Assembly (NCBI GenBank): GCA_963678675.1
Contig: OY783194.1
Span: 35,132,278-35,196,277 of the forward strand
From: Xiphydria camelus
Taxonomy: Eukaryota; Arthropoda; Insecta; Hymenoptera; Xiphydriidae
DNA length: 64,000 bases
Direction of reading: 5' to 3'
This document shows, in pieces, positions 1 through 11,400 of the stretch. Position 1 is the stretch's first letter, and every line of letters starts with the position of its first letter. The position numbers and the translations under genes are program-made. The notes below the pieces were generated by a model. It did not search any database, had not been told where the DNA came from, and saw nothing but the letters and a program-made list of their open reading frames with translations.

Positions 1-30
1 CCTCTTTACGGTCAGGGTACCCTTATCCAC

Positions 31-330
31 TAGGTACGTGCCTTGGGAATACCAAGCGTCATTTCGTGTTCCAATTCCATGTTATTCCTCTCCCAGCCAA
101 TCAGGGCGCATTGCATGGGCCCACGCTATCCCTACCGTCCTGCAATTACCTACTAGGTTTGTTCCAACCGACGATTCCTGTACGGTTCTGGAACTGTCGC
201 GGAACTAGCGGTATAAGTTTTATAAAATGGACCCATACGCACGTTGGGCAGTGTTAGGTATGCGGTACATTCAGTGCGCAAATACTTTACATACTTGCAA
301 TCGGGTCAGTTCCCCTTTGGTCTCAGTTTC
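31..330 (+). repeat. LTR-like promoter segment (fragment)
   Basis: The stretch holds a CCAAT context (agccaatcagggc near 98), the motif cccacgctatccc near 120, a TATAAAA-type box at 221-228 and a TCAGT initiator-like word near 276. The block from about 31 to 150 aligns by eye with 28466-28590, just upstream of the Gag-Nup98 chimera: both have taggtac, a CCAAT box, and cccacgctatccc. That two-copy relationship with a conserved TATA and CCAAT arrangement suggests a BEL/Pao-like LTR or a promoter-bearing repeat. Neither copy has a recognised partner LTR in this window. The repeat relationship is seen; the LTR identity is inferred. Confidence 0.4.
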
Positions 331-1103
331 GTTCACTATCGTCAGGGTCAATGGATCTACCGCGCTGAATAATTCCCTTAAAATGTCGCGTAACACATTT
401 TATTAAAACCAACCTCGCATTGGGCTCTCTTTAAATCTCTTTAAATCAAATATATTGTCAGCAATATAGTATATTGCTAGCAATATAGTGAGTGCAGTGT
501 TAAGTCTTTTACTTAGCCCATAGTTTTAAATACACCGAACAATATTGCTTTGAAATAGTATACTGCTGTGTGTGCTGCACATTGTTCTAGCTTTGAGCGG
601 TACAGGGGTTCATAAAGGCACACCACGTTAAAAATGTTGCTGCTAAAGTTAGAAGAAGTGCAACTCGAAGAAACAGTCATCGCAAAGGATTTTACTGCCC
701 GCTGCGAGCCCTCGTCGCAGGTGATCAAGGACTTCGTTAGTCTGTAGCAGATATACCTAGAGAAGAGAAGTGCCGCTTTTTACGTGTATCGTGCAAGTTT
801 CGTTCGGACGCGTGCAATGCGCTCCTGTGCTGTTCACGCTTACGAGGCCGGCGCGGCCGAGCCCGACCGGCCGAATAATAAGACTGCAGTAAACTCTAGT
901 GGACCGCGGGGAACGTTCCTAGAGGTTAGGCCAGGTTGAGCAGTGTTTCGCGAAATTGACCGGTCGATTCTGTCCCTTCACACGTATTTCGTCGCCTTTA
1001 GAAAACGGTAGAGCGGAGTCGCGAAAAACAGCTGTACTTACAGTCAAGGGTTAGTTTTCGTGGAATAATATTCGCGTGAGAGCACAGATGACTTTGTAAC
1101 GCG
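331..1103 (+). other. 5' flank of the Jerky-like gene
   Basis: No recognisable gene. A 37-codon ORF (634-747, ATG in an A-rich context, ending in TAG) is too short and unlike anything I know. The interval 770-1100 is CpG-rich and is probably promoter and 5' UTR of the gene that starts at 1104. Two copies of the word ctttaaatctctttaaatc lie near 430, and tandem tatattgctagcaatata words lie near 455-490. Confidence 0.4.
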
Positions 1104-2857
1104 ATGAATCGCACGAAACGTTACCTAAATTACAACGAAAGGTTAGAAATAGTGAAGCGAATTAATGCGGGGGAATCTTGCTCCTCGATCGCGAGTGATT
1201 ACGGCACTACGCGTCGCACAGTGGAAAGGGTTAAAAAGAAGAAGGACGAGATCGAAGCCTACATCAACAAATTCAACGAAGAAGGCGGTGCTTCGAGGAA
1301 GAGGTACTTGCCGAGGGGCGTCAAAAACGAAGCTCTCGAAAAGGCAGTGTACATGTGGTTCCTGCAGAAGAGACACCAGGGCGAGCCGATATCGGAGGCA
1401 CTGTTGTGCGACAAAGCGTTGCTGCTGAATTTGAAGCTCAACGGACCCCAGTGCTTTAAAGCCAGTGACGGGTGGCTGGGAAAATTTAAAAGGAGACACG
1501 GGATTCGGCACCTGTCGATGCAAGGGGAAAAGTTATCACCGGACGTCAGATCTGCCGAACACTTTCGAAAGGATTTTAGAGAGCGGCTGCGAGTCGAAGG
1601 GTACGACCTGGAGAACGTTTACAACGCGGACGAGACGGGATTGTGCTGGAAGGCGTTGCCAAAATCGAGCCTGGTTGCTGAACTGGGAAGTACAGCTTCC
1701 GGAAGACGAATTTTAAAGGAGCACGTCGCGGTAATAGTGTGTTCCAATGCGACCGGAGCGCATAAATTACCTCTCCTCGTTATCGGTAAATTTAAGAAAC
1801 CACAACGCCTCAGAGACGTTTCCACTCTTCCCATAATTTGTACCGTACAGAAAGACGGATGGATGAATAGTCTGATCTTCACGCAGTGGTTCACGGACAT
1901 GTTTATACCGGCGGTCGAACAGAGACAGTTGGAAAGGGGAAGACACGGGAAAGTCATCCTCCTCGTAGATAATGCGTCTTCCCACTTACTGAATGAATCG
2001 GTTAAGTTCGACAGTGACAAATACAAAATCACGTTCCTACCACCAAATGTTACTGCGAATCAACAGCCGATGTGCCAAGGCGTTGTCGAAAGGCTCAAAA
2101 GAACGTACAGGAAGAGTTTGCTCCGGACCTTATTATTCGAAGACAACAAAGAGGATGTGGCGAAGAGGATAAAGAATTTGACCAAGAAAGACTGTTGTTC
2201 GTTACTGTCCAGTGCCTGGGATTCGATAAAGGCAGATGATCTTTGCGACGCGTGGCAAAGATTACTCCATATCGGCGGTCCTCAAGTAACAATGGAAGAC
2301 TCTGAAGAAAACGAACTTCCGGGTGATCGAGAAGCTCTGGAGTTGCTTCGCCATGTTCCTGGCTTCTACGATTGCAGCGAGGATAACGTTTACAGCTGGC
2401 TGCAAATCGACGCGAAAGATCCTGGCTGGGAGATATTGAGCGAGGACCGCATCGTCTCTTCGGTAATCGGAATTGTAAGCATAGCTAAAATAATCGATTA
2501 TCTCGCAACTTATTTTTCTCTCCGTTAATAATAAATTGAAAATCATTATCATAATTTCAGATTCCAAATGTCGAGAAGAAGGAAAATTCGGACGAATGCC
2601 CAACGGAGACGGACTCGGATATCTGCGAGAGCGACACAGACTCGGATACCCGTTCAACCGCGATGGACGAAAAGACGTCGACCGCAGATAATGTCTCCTC
2701 TAAAGACGCTCTCACGGCAATTAACGTGCTTATCAAATACGCTAATAAAAGTGCATCGTTCAATACCACAGACATCAAGTATCTCTTGAAAGTACAAGCG
2801 AAAATCAAAGACACGATGTTTGCTGAAGAACATGTACATAGTCTCTTTGAAACATAA
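1104..2857 (+). CDS. Jerky/Tigger-like domesticated DDE transposase (2 exons)
   Basis: Coding exons are 1104-2474 and 2561-2857. The donor is GTAAGC after an ATT codon and the acceptor is ATAATTTCAG; phase 0 is kept, giving 555 residues, close to vertebrate JRK. Order of parts: an N-terminal psq/CENP-B-type helix-turn-helix (residues about 5-50), a second CENP-B-type DNA-binding domain (about 70-145), a DDE_1 catalytic core (about 165-380), then an acidic Ser/Asp-rich segment and a short helical C-terminus from exon 2. The first catalytic Asp sits in NADETG (D176, codon 1629) and the second in VDNASSH (D289, codon 1968). The third position, normally PMDQG in pogo/Tigger transposases, reads PMCQG (C324, codon 2073). 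I infer a host DNA-binding protein unable to transpose. No TIRs flank it. Without splicing the first exon would read 17 more residues to 2528. Confidence 0.88.
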
Positions 2858-5224
2858 CAGTAATTGCACCTACAATGAAGTAGGTCGAACCTAAGAGCTG
2901 TAGAAATGCTTCTTTTTTATCATGCTACTCGATGTACATACACATATTTTGAAAAATATTTCTGTGAAAAAAATTAATGTTTAAGCTTCTTACATTTTAC
3001 TCTCACAGAAAAGGTTAACCTTTGTATTTCTCTAAAATGACTAAATTGTACCACTGTGTAAAGCTGCTAATTATCTAATCTGACCTTATATAAATCATTT
3101 CAGAGATTTTTTTAAAGATCACAGCGAGAGTGACACTCTAGGAGATCTGATTGTATATAAAGTGCAACTGATATAAGTTGACATGTTATTTAAGGAGAAA
3201 TATATATTTATTTCATCAAATGGACTATTGTCGACTTACCATGATTCAAACCATCCCTTTGTTCCGCTCCCCCGTGTATCTACACATTTTATACGTTAGT
3301 AAGATTGATGATTTTCCTGCATCCGGTTCCGTTATTCCATCTTACACGCGAATTTTTTTGGTTACTGGGAAATTGGTTAAGCACACCATAAAAACTAGGA
3401 GTTCCAAACAAATGTATATTGCTGACGTCAAATCACGTACAAATTCTTATATCTTATTATTTTGTACACTTATCTATTCGATACGCTAAAAATTATGCTC
3501 CTTACCATTTCGTAGCTTCATAATTTAACGATTTAAATACAATATAATGCAATGCATGTATGTACATGTCATGCTTATGCATATAAAATTTGTTATGCAA
3601 ATAGATGCACATTTTAGAGCGATAATATCCAAACCTCAGTCTTGAAAAGAAGTAGAACTATCCTTTTAAGCAGTTTGTAGCTCGAGAGAAGTTATTTAAT
3701 ATGCTCTTATTTTCAGTAGAGATTCGATTCTATTTTTTATACGCAGCGCAAGTATTTCACAAGTAATTAAAATAAAGTCGTTCATTGCTTTCGTCATTGA
3801 TTAACGGCAAAATATTCAACGATACTTCCGTTCTGAAAAAAAGTCAACTTCTCTGTACCTATAACGTACGCGATCTTTCGCAAGCCGACTTTAATCAAAT
3901 GTTTCAGCAAAGTATAAGTACATTTACAGTTTGCTACAGGCAAGTTTGCCAAACCTGCTGGGTTACTTTGGTCGTCATGGTAAATATTATATACCATATA
4001 ACATTTTCATCCATTAAATACTACCTCCATATAAAAATCTTATCGATAAAATTATTAATAATTTTCATATCTTATCGTCTACGGTATATACAAAATTAAC
4101 AATGAGAGGCACTCGTGTATTTCGCGCAGCCTCGTGAGTTCTCGATTAGAATATAAAATTTCACTCGCAATATTCTTATTACGATCGTTTAGGATTTCCA
4201 TCGATAAATCACACTGAGTAATGCATACACGCGTTGATCATAAAACGGCGGTGTCACATTATGCTTCGGAGATCTCGTTTTCGGGAATGTACGTTAAGTA
4301 TCTTCGTATCGCTCATAAATAGAATCGTTTGGTAATAATAGGTATATATTAGGCACTAAATGGACGGGTCTTGGTGCTCGAGAGCTTCGATAACATTTAA
4401 TTACATTATATAGGCACTTAAAATATAGCGAGAGTAATTTTCACGCGTTCGTCGAAATAGTGTTATAGTACTGAGTTAGTTGGATGATCTAACGCGAGAT
4501 CATAATTAAATTCTTTCTTCGTCGATGCCATATAGAATTTCATACAGTTTCATGATACGGACGTATTCATTTCATAATGGCAAAATGCCAAGTGAAAATA
4601 TCTGCACGCATGATAACGGACTACCATCGGCTTCGATTCTGATGGAACAGAAAAATACAAACGTACGCCTTTTTCTAATTATTGCCATCCGAATGAACAC
4701 GCGTGCGATGCAACGTGCGACATGAAATATGTCAAACGACTGATCCAGTATCGTTCTAACAACGAATCGTACCAAATCAGAAATCCGTTTTAAACTATAT
4801 GCGATCAAATTCGCAACAAGTTTAACGCACGTTTCATGTCGAATCGCCCCTGCAGCACCGTTTCCGGATGCGCACCGGTTTACGGCGGGCTATCAAGGGC
4901 TTCGAGGTCTGCTCACATTTTCAAACAGTCCTGCCGAAGTAAGTAGTCTCGCAGCAGGATGTGTCGCTGATTTTATCCAGCAACGACGATTGAGTACGGC
5001 CGTCACTGCTCCGCGAAAACGAACTTCTTCGAACACTATGTCGAGGACTAGAAAATCTTAAACCTCTCGACGAGCCACTCTTCTTCTCCCGCCACTTCGC
5101 GCGCGCCCGCAGTTTAATTTAAAAAATCTCATTCCGGTCGAGGAGTATCAGAGTAACGACTTACTCGAGAGACTAGGACAAGTTGGATTATTGCTGGTCG
5201 GACTCAATTCTCTCCTCTGTTCGT
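2858..5224. other. Convergent 3' flanks of the Jerky-like gene and crb
   Basis: AT-rich, with no gene seen. A plus-strand AATAAA at 3771-3776 could end the Jerky-like transcript. A minus-strand AATAAA (TTTATT on the plus strand, 3207-3212) could end crb, so the two 3' UTRs may overlap. A minus-strand TGTATATA Pumilio-type word lies at 4085-4092, within the probable crb 3' UTR. These are short motifs and therefore weak evidence. Confidence 0.35.
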
Positions 5225-5452
5225 TCAGATCAGTCTCTCTTCCGGCGGAGGCTTCATGACATTGTCCATTTCCACTCGGGGGTTGCTGAACTCCTGAGCG
5301 CTGGGACTGTACGTCCCGCGGGTCGCTCGCTTCTTGCGTGCCATCATGAACAACGCTATCAACGATCCCGCGGCGATTAGAAATAGCGCGCCGACGATCG
5401 GACCGACTATTACCGCGATGTCGAGTGCTTGGCTTCCCAGAAAATGTTTTGA
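5225..5452 (-). CDS. crb: crb exon 18: transmembrane helix and cytoplasmic tail
   Basis: 75 codons then TGA (5225-5227). The helix runs from about [18 protein letters not shown] to ALFMM and is followed by a basic stop-transfer run, ARKKRATR. The 35-40-residue tail carries the juxtamembrane FERM-binding motif ([11 protein letters not shown]), a conserved Met-rich middle and the C-terminal PDZ-binding ERLI. These two motifs in this order are diagnostic of Crumbs. The acceptor is CTTTTTACAG. Confidence 0.97.
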   Translation of the reverse strand, partial: SKHFLGSQALDIAVIVGPIVGALFLIAAGSLIALFMMARKKRATRGTYSPSAQEFSNPRVEMDNVMKPPPEERLI

Positions 5453-8400
5453 CTGTAAAAAGAAAATGGAGAGTAAAATTAGTCTTGAATTTCTTGTTAA
5501 TTAATTAATTAACGAGTACTATTTCCATCGAAATTACCTCCGTGCAATTCTGCCCGGTGTATTCGGACGTGCAGTGGCAAATGTATCCCGAATCCTCCAA
5601 GCATTCGCACATTCCACCATTTTGGCAGTACTCCTGCAAAGAAAAATAATAATTTTGTATTCTTCCCATCTCTATGGAATTTTATAAGCCGTAGTTTTTA
5701 AATTCACTCAACACGATCAATGGAAAATTTTAAAAAACGAAAGACTCACCTCCCGGCAGGGATCTTCCACTCTGCAATTGTACCCGCAGTAGCCAGGATC
5801 GCAGTAGCATTGATAAGTGCCCGGCAAGTTCTTGCATTGGCCGTATCCACAATCGACCATCTGCTCCATGCACTCGTCTACGTCGATGGAACAATCGGGA
5901 CCAGCGTAGCCAGTTCCCGAACAATTGCAAGAGAAAGTGTTCACCCCGTCGTCGCATCTTCCATCGTTCTTGCAGGGTAGGTCGCCATCCGCGTTAGGGG
6001 CGCAATCGTCTATATTCGTCTCGCAAAATACTCCCGTATAACCTGCTGGACACGTACATTGCGGAGCCTGAAAAAAATGTATACCCTTCGTTATTATATG
6101 TAAAACACTTAAATATAGGTATGAAGAAGTAGAGAGGAAGCCCCCAATGTGTTTCGATTTCGCACCTGATACAGAAAATCACATCGACCACCGTTCTTGC
6201 ACTTTTGCGCGATACAATAAGGCACGTCGCAGAGTGTGCCCTCGTAACCAGGCATGCAATTGCACGTGAAGTTATCCCCCGATCTGGGATTCACCGTATC
6301 GGTGCAGGTGGAGCCATTCTTGCAGGGTTGATTCTCGCAGGTGATCAGTCGGAAGTTCTGGCACAGTTCGCCGGTGAATTGATCGGGACACTCGCACCGG
6401 AAGGAGCCGGGATGGTTGACGCAAACACCATCGTGTTGGCACGGACTGACGCTCACGCACTCGTTGATGTCTTCCTCGCAACTGGAATAAGTTCGACCCT
6501 CCGAATAACGAACTGCGAGAGCTCGCAAAGAAAAGAGAAATATTTTTAATTGCGTTTTAACTCACAGCCAACCCTGCCAACCGGGATTGCAAACGCAGGT
6601 GTAATTGGCGATGCCGTCTATGCAGGTGGCACCGTTTTGGCACTTGCTTTCTGCGCACTCGTCGATATTAACAGAGCAGTCGTCCTCCGCGTAACCGGGA
6701 GGACATTCACAGATGTAGCTGGTGTTCTTATCGAGACAGACGCCGTCGTTCTTGCAGTCGGTGTCGAAGCACAATCGGCAACCTATGCTAGCGTAGTTTG
6801 ACGCGTTATCCTGCGATTGCAGCGAGAGGTACTCCAGGGGGGTGAAGTTCGCGTTCAGGTAGACCTCCTCGTACGTGAAATAGTGAAGCAGCATACCGCC
6901 GATGCGCACCTCTCCCAAGCAACCTTTGAACGGCTGACCTGAAGGGGAATCGAGTCACGATTGAGCAAAAATTCGATCGTTTAAAAGAACTAAAATCAAG
7001 TTCCTGTTTATAATTTCTCGTCGTCACTTACCGGATATCATCCTATGCGGCGGAACAGAAGTCGTCAACACATGATCCGGAAAGTCGACGGAATTTCCAT
7101 CGATGTTAGTTCGACTCTCGGTCATGTGTCTGTCAGCCTCGACCGTCATGTAACTGTGCCTCTCGGAGAGGGGGCCGCTCAGTCCCCCCAAGCCACCCAA
7201 GGTGATCGTTCCCGTGAGGAGCATCTCGTACCACAGGGCGAAGCTGAAGTTGGGACTGGTTTGAGGAATCGCTTCGTCATTGGAGTTCGATGATCCGGCG
7301 TAAGCGCATTCCATGGTATGATTGTTCAGTCGAATGACAATTGACGTCCAATTCCCATCTGGCTCGTTCTTTCCGAACGCCAGCATTCCGTAATTCTCCA
7401 TATCGAGTTTCCAAGATACCGTCACCTTGTCCCGATAAACGAAGACAGTGAAGTACTGATTTTCCGTACTGGAAGCGATGTGCATCAGCGTGCCGCCGGT
7501 ATTCGATCGATACGCGATCTCTATCGTATCCAACGCGGACTCCGTCACGTTCACGGCGTCAGAACGATGATAATTATAAGTGAACAAAGTGCTGATACCG
7601 TCCATGGTCGCATTGGCGACGCACTCGTACCCGTCGTCGAGGTTCTGACACTTCGACCCCGTGGGGCAGTCCTGCAACTGGCAGAATTCCATCTCCTGAC
7701 ACATCTTTCCGGTGTAACCGCGCGGGCATTTACACCAAAAGTCGTTCCAGGTGATGTGACAAGTGCCGTTGTGATAGCAGGGACTACTGACGCACACGTT
7801 GTCAGACACGACACCTTCCAGCACTTTGTCGCTGTCAAACGAAACGATACCGAACTCCATGGGGGTGGGAATGTCCTTGGCTTTGAGAGGGAAGAATTCC
7901 ACGACCATCGTGTCGACGCCGTTGGAGATTCGCACGTCCTGGATAACGCCCTTGAAATTGACCTGCGGCAACTGATGCATCTGCATGTGTCGACTTTCCA
8001 CCTGGCGGATATACCTGGACGCCTGAGGCAGGCCTCCCAGGTAGAGCACGGTCACGTTCAGCTGTCCAGTGGCGCTGATCGTCTTCCGGAAGTACTCCGT
8101 GCCGTTGATCTTCACTTGCACCAGCGTGACGTTCCTGACTATCTGGATGAGGTGGTTGTTCCCGTCGTTCAGCTTGACCCCGCCGACGGTGTAGGCCTCG
8201 GTGCCGTTGAACTGAATCCGCACGCGCAGTTCACCGTCGTCCAGCTGCGCCGCGATGTAGGTCTTCTCCTGCTTGCCTTCGGTCTGCGGTGGGCTGGGCT
8301 CGGCGCCCAGATAAAAGATATCTCCTCGGTCTTGTCGCGTGCGAATGAACATGGAGATGTCCACTATCGCCCTGACCGCTCGTCTCGCCGCGTCCGCTAC

Positions 8401-11400
8401 CTTGACGGTGACGTAGCCATTGGTGATATTTTCCGAGCCGAAAGTCGCGGCCGTCATGTTGTACTGACAGGTGTGTCCCAGGTAGGGACGCTCGCACTTG
8501 CAGGCAAAATCTCGCCACCGGTCAGTGCAGTGGCCGCCGTTCCTGCAGGGATTGGGAGAGCATTGCGGCTCTCGAGGACAATCTGCCTCCACGTGCTCCA
8601 TCAGCACATTCTTCGACTTGATTCCAGAGTAGATCTATCGAAACAAAAATTATAAATACGAGAACGAGCGTATTTCGTAGAATTTTTCAAGAAGCACAAA
8701 CGTGGAAACGAACCCATTCTCCATTAATGACGACGTTCTCGGTGCACCCGACGAAGAAGGGAGGTCCGTGGGCCAATCTTCGTAGGTAACTGATGGTACC
8801 ACCGACATAAGTCGTGGGGAAGGAAGTGTGATTCGAGTGGGAGCCCTCGTTCAGGTTTATCGGATAGATCGTCTGCTCTTCGTTAGCGGAGAGGACCAGA
8901 TGGGTCGCATTGATGGCGACAAACACCTTTTGCCAGGTGGAGTCGTTCAGACCGCTGCCGATGAACACTCCCTCCCACTTGTTGAGGAGACTCGAGCGCA
9001 AGTTGAGCTTGCCGTTGACGAGCTCCAGGATGTAGAACGTCGAGCCTTTGCCCATGGCCAGCAGGCCGTTGGGCAAGGTGGTGCGGAAACGGAACTGGAT
9101 ATCGTAACCCTCGTCGCGGGAGGTGTTCACCATGATGTAGGAACTACCACTGAGGGACATCGTTGTTACCTGAAGGTGAATAAATGGTTTCACTCTCCCT
9201 CAAAGTTCCAATCGTTGGTCAATATTCGATCAAGGATTTATATATCGGATACTCACGTGATCGCACACTTCGCCGTAATATCCATTGGGACAAGTACAAT
9301 TGAATTTATGCTCCGTCTCGTCGACAAGGTACGGCCAACAAGTCCCGCCATTCCGACAAGTGTTTCCTTGACAGCCGATGAGGAGCACCGAGCAATTCTT
9401 CCCGCCGTATTCCGGCTCGCAGTTGCAATAGTAATCTGCTCTACCGTCGATGCAAGTCCCGCGCACGCAAGGAGTGTACCGCTTGCACTCGTCGATCTCG
9501 TGCTGGCAGTGATCGCCCTCGAAGCCTTCATCGCAATCGCAGGTGTATCCGCCGATTCTGTCCGTACACATTCCGTATTGGCAAGGATTGCTGTCGCATT
9601 CGTTGATGTTCACCTCGCAGTTCTTCCCAGTTACGCCTTGCACGCAGATGCATTCGTACCTTAAAACAGAAGAAGATAATATTAATGTCGTGTAAAAGTG
9701 ATACGAATAATATGAAAATTCCAAATCTTTTTCTCATTCATCTCTTTGATGAACCGAAGGAATGCCTACCCGCTCGCATTGGCGTAAGAGAATTCTTGCG
9801 TAAAGATCGCTGGCAACGTCACCGCGTCGCTCTTGTACAACTCCCTGTTGGACCTTTCCAGGCAAGTTCCATTATACTGGCAAGGAGTACTCTCGCATTC
9901 GTTAATATCCACTTCGCAATTCTTGCCGGTGTATCCAGCGTAGCACTGGCACTTGTAGTCCTTGATATCGTCAACGCACATGCCTCCGTTGACACAGGGC
10001 ATCGCTTCGCAGTCGTCAATGTTATCCTCGCAGTGATAACCTTCGAAACCCGTATCGGTGCAGTCGCAGGTGTAATTGTTAATTCCGTCGATGCACATTC
10101 CGAAGTTCAAGCAGGGCGAGGACACGCAGTCGTCGATGTTAGTCTCGCAGTTGTATCCTGTGAATCCGGGAGCGCAAACGCAGGTGTAGGCAGCGATTTC
10201 GTCGACGCAGGTGGCACCGTTCATGCAAGGATCGCTCGCGCACTCGTCGACGTCGAGGTCGCAGGTCTTCCCGGCGTAACCCGGCGGGCAGCGACACTCG
10301 AAGGTGTTGATCTTATCGATGCAGGTCGCGTTGTTTTTGCAGGGACCGCAGAGGCACTCGTCTATGTCGATGTCGCAGTGGTCCCCGGAAAATCCCGGTC
10401 TGCAGAAGCAATCGTAGCTCCCTTCGGTGTTGACGCAGATGCCGTTGTTGCACAAGGAGCTGCCGTAGACTTCGCATTCGTTGACGTCCAATTCGCAGCG
10501 CGTACCTGAAGGAAAGACGAGAAATATTGGTACTCGATAATAAAAATTTCCACATCGAATTCTTGTATAACGATCATTCCAACGACTCACCCGTAAATCC
10601 GTCGTTACACTGACACTTGAATTCCCCATCTCCCTGGTCATGGCAAGTGCCGTTATTGCAAGGATTCGAAGCACAGTGATCAACGATCAGAGTGCAATTC
10701 GGTCCTCTGTATCCATCCCTGCACCTGCACTCGTAGCCCGCCACTATGTCCACGCAGACCCTGTCGTCAGGGCAGACCACACCTATACACTCGTCTATAT
10801 TCTCGTCGCAGTTCTTGCCCTCGAAGCCGGGCGGACATTCGCACATGTATTCGCTCCTTCTGGACCGCGACAAAAGGGTGCAAGTGCCGTTGTTCCTGCA
10901 GGGATTGGTCGCGCAGGCATCGTACTCCCTCTCGCAATTATCGCCCATGAAGTCTCTGGAGCAATTGCAGGAGTAACCGTTGACCCTGTCGATGCAGGTG
11001 CCGCCGTTCTGGCAGGGGGTCGAGAGGCACTCGTCGATATTGATTTGACAGTTGCGCCCTGGGAGTGAGGGAATCACAGTGAGACGTTGCGAGTCGTCAG
11101 GATCATCGAAATACAATAAATGAAGCACATAGAAGCAGAGGTGAGAAGCACGTGAAACATGTAAGCTGGAGAAACAAAAATAAACGAGTCGACACGACGA
11201 AGGAGAAGCGTTAGAAGTGGTGAAACCGCGAAGAACTTGACGTTACCGGTATATCCGGGTTGACACTGGCAGTAATAGTCGTTCAAGCGGTCGACGCAGG
11301 TCCCGTCGTTGCGACAGGGATCACTGACGCACTCGTCGACGTCGATGGAGCAATCGGGTCCGGTCCAGCCAGGCTCGCAGGTGCAAAAGTAACCACCGGA

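Noticed and set aside
634..747. 37-codon ORF upstream of the Jerky-like gene
   Set aside because: Too short, no homology recognised; could be an upstream ORF of the leader but unsupported.
7480..8655. Plus-strand ORF of 391 codons
   Set aside because: It is the complement of crb exon 13, whose minus frame reads EGF and LamG domains with matching splice phases.
9685..10509. Plus-strand ORF of 274 codons
   Set aside because: Complement of the crb EGF exon 10; the periodic EGF codon pattern keeps the opposite frame open.
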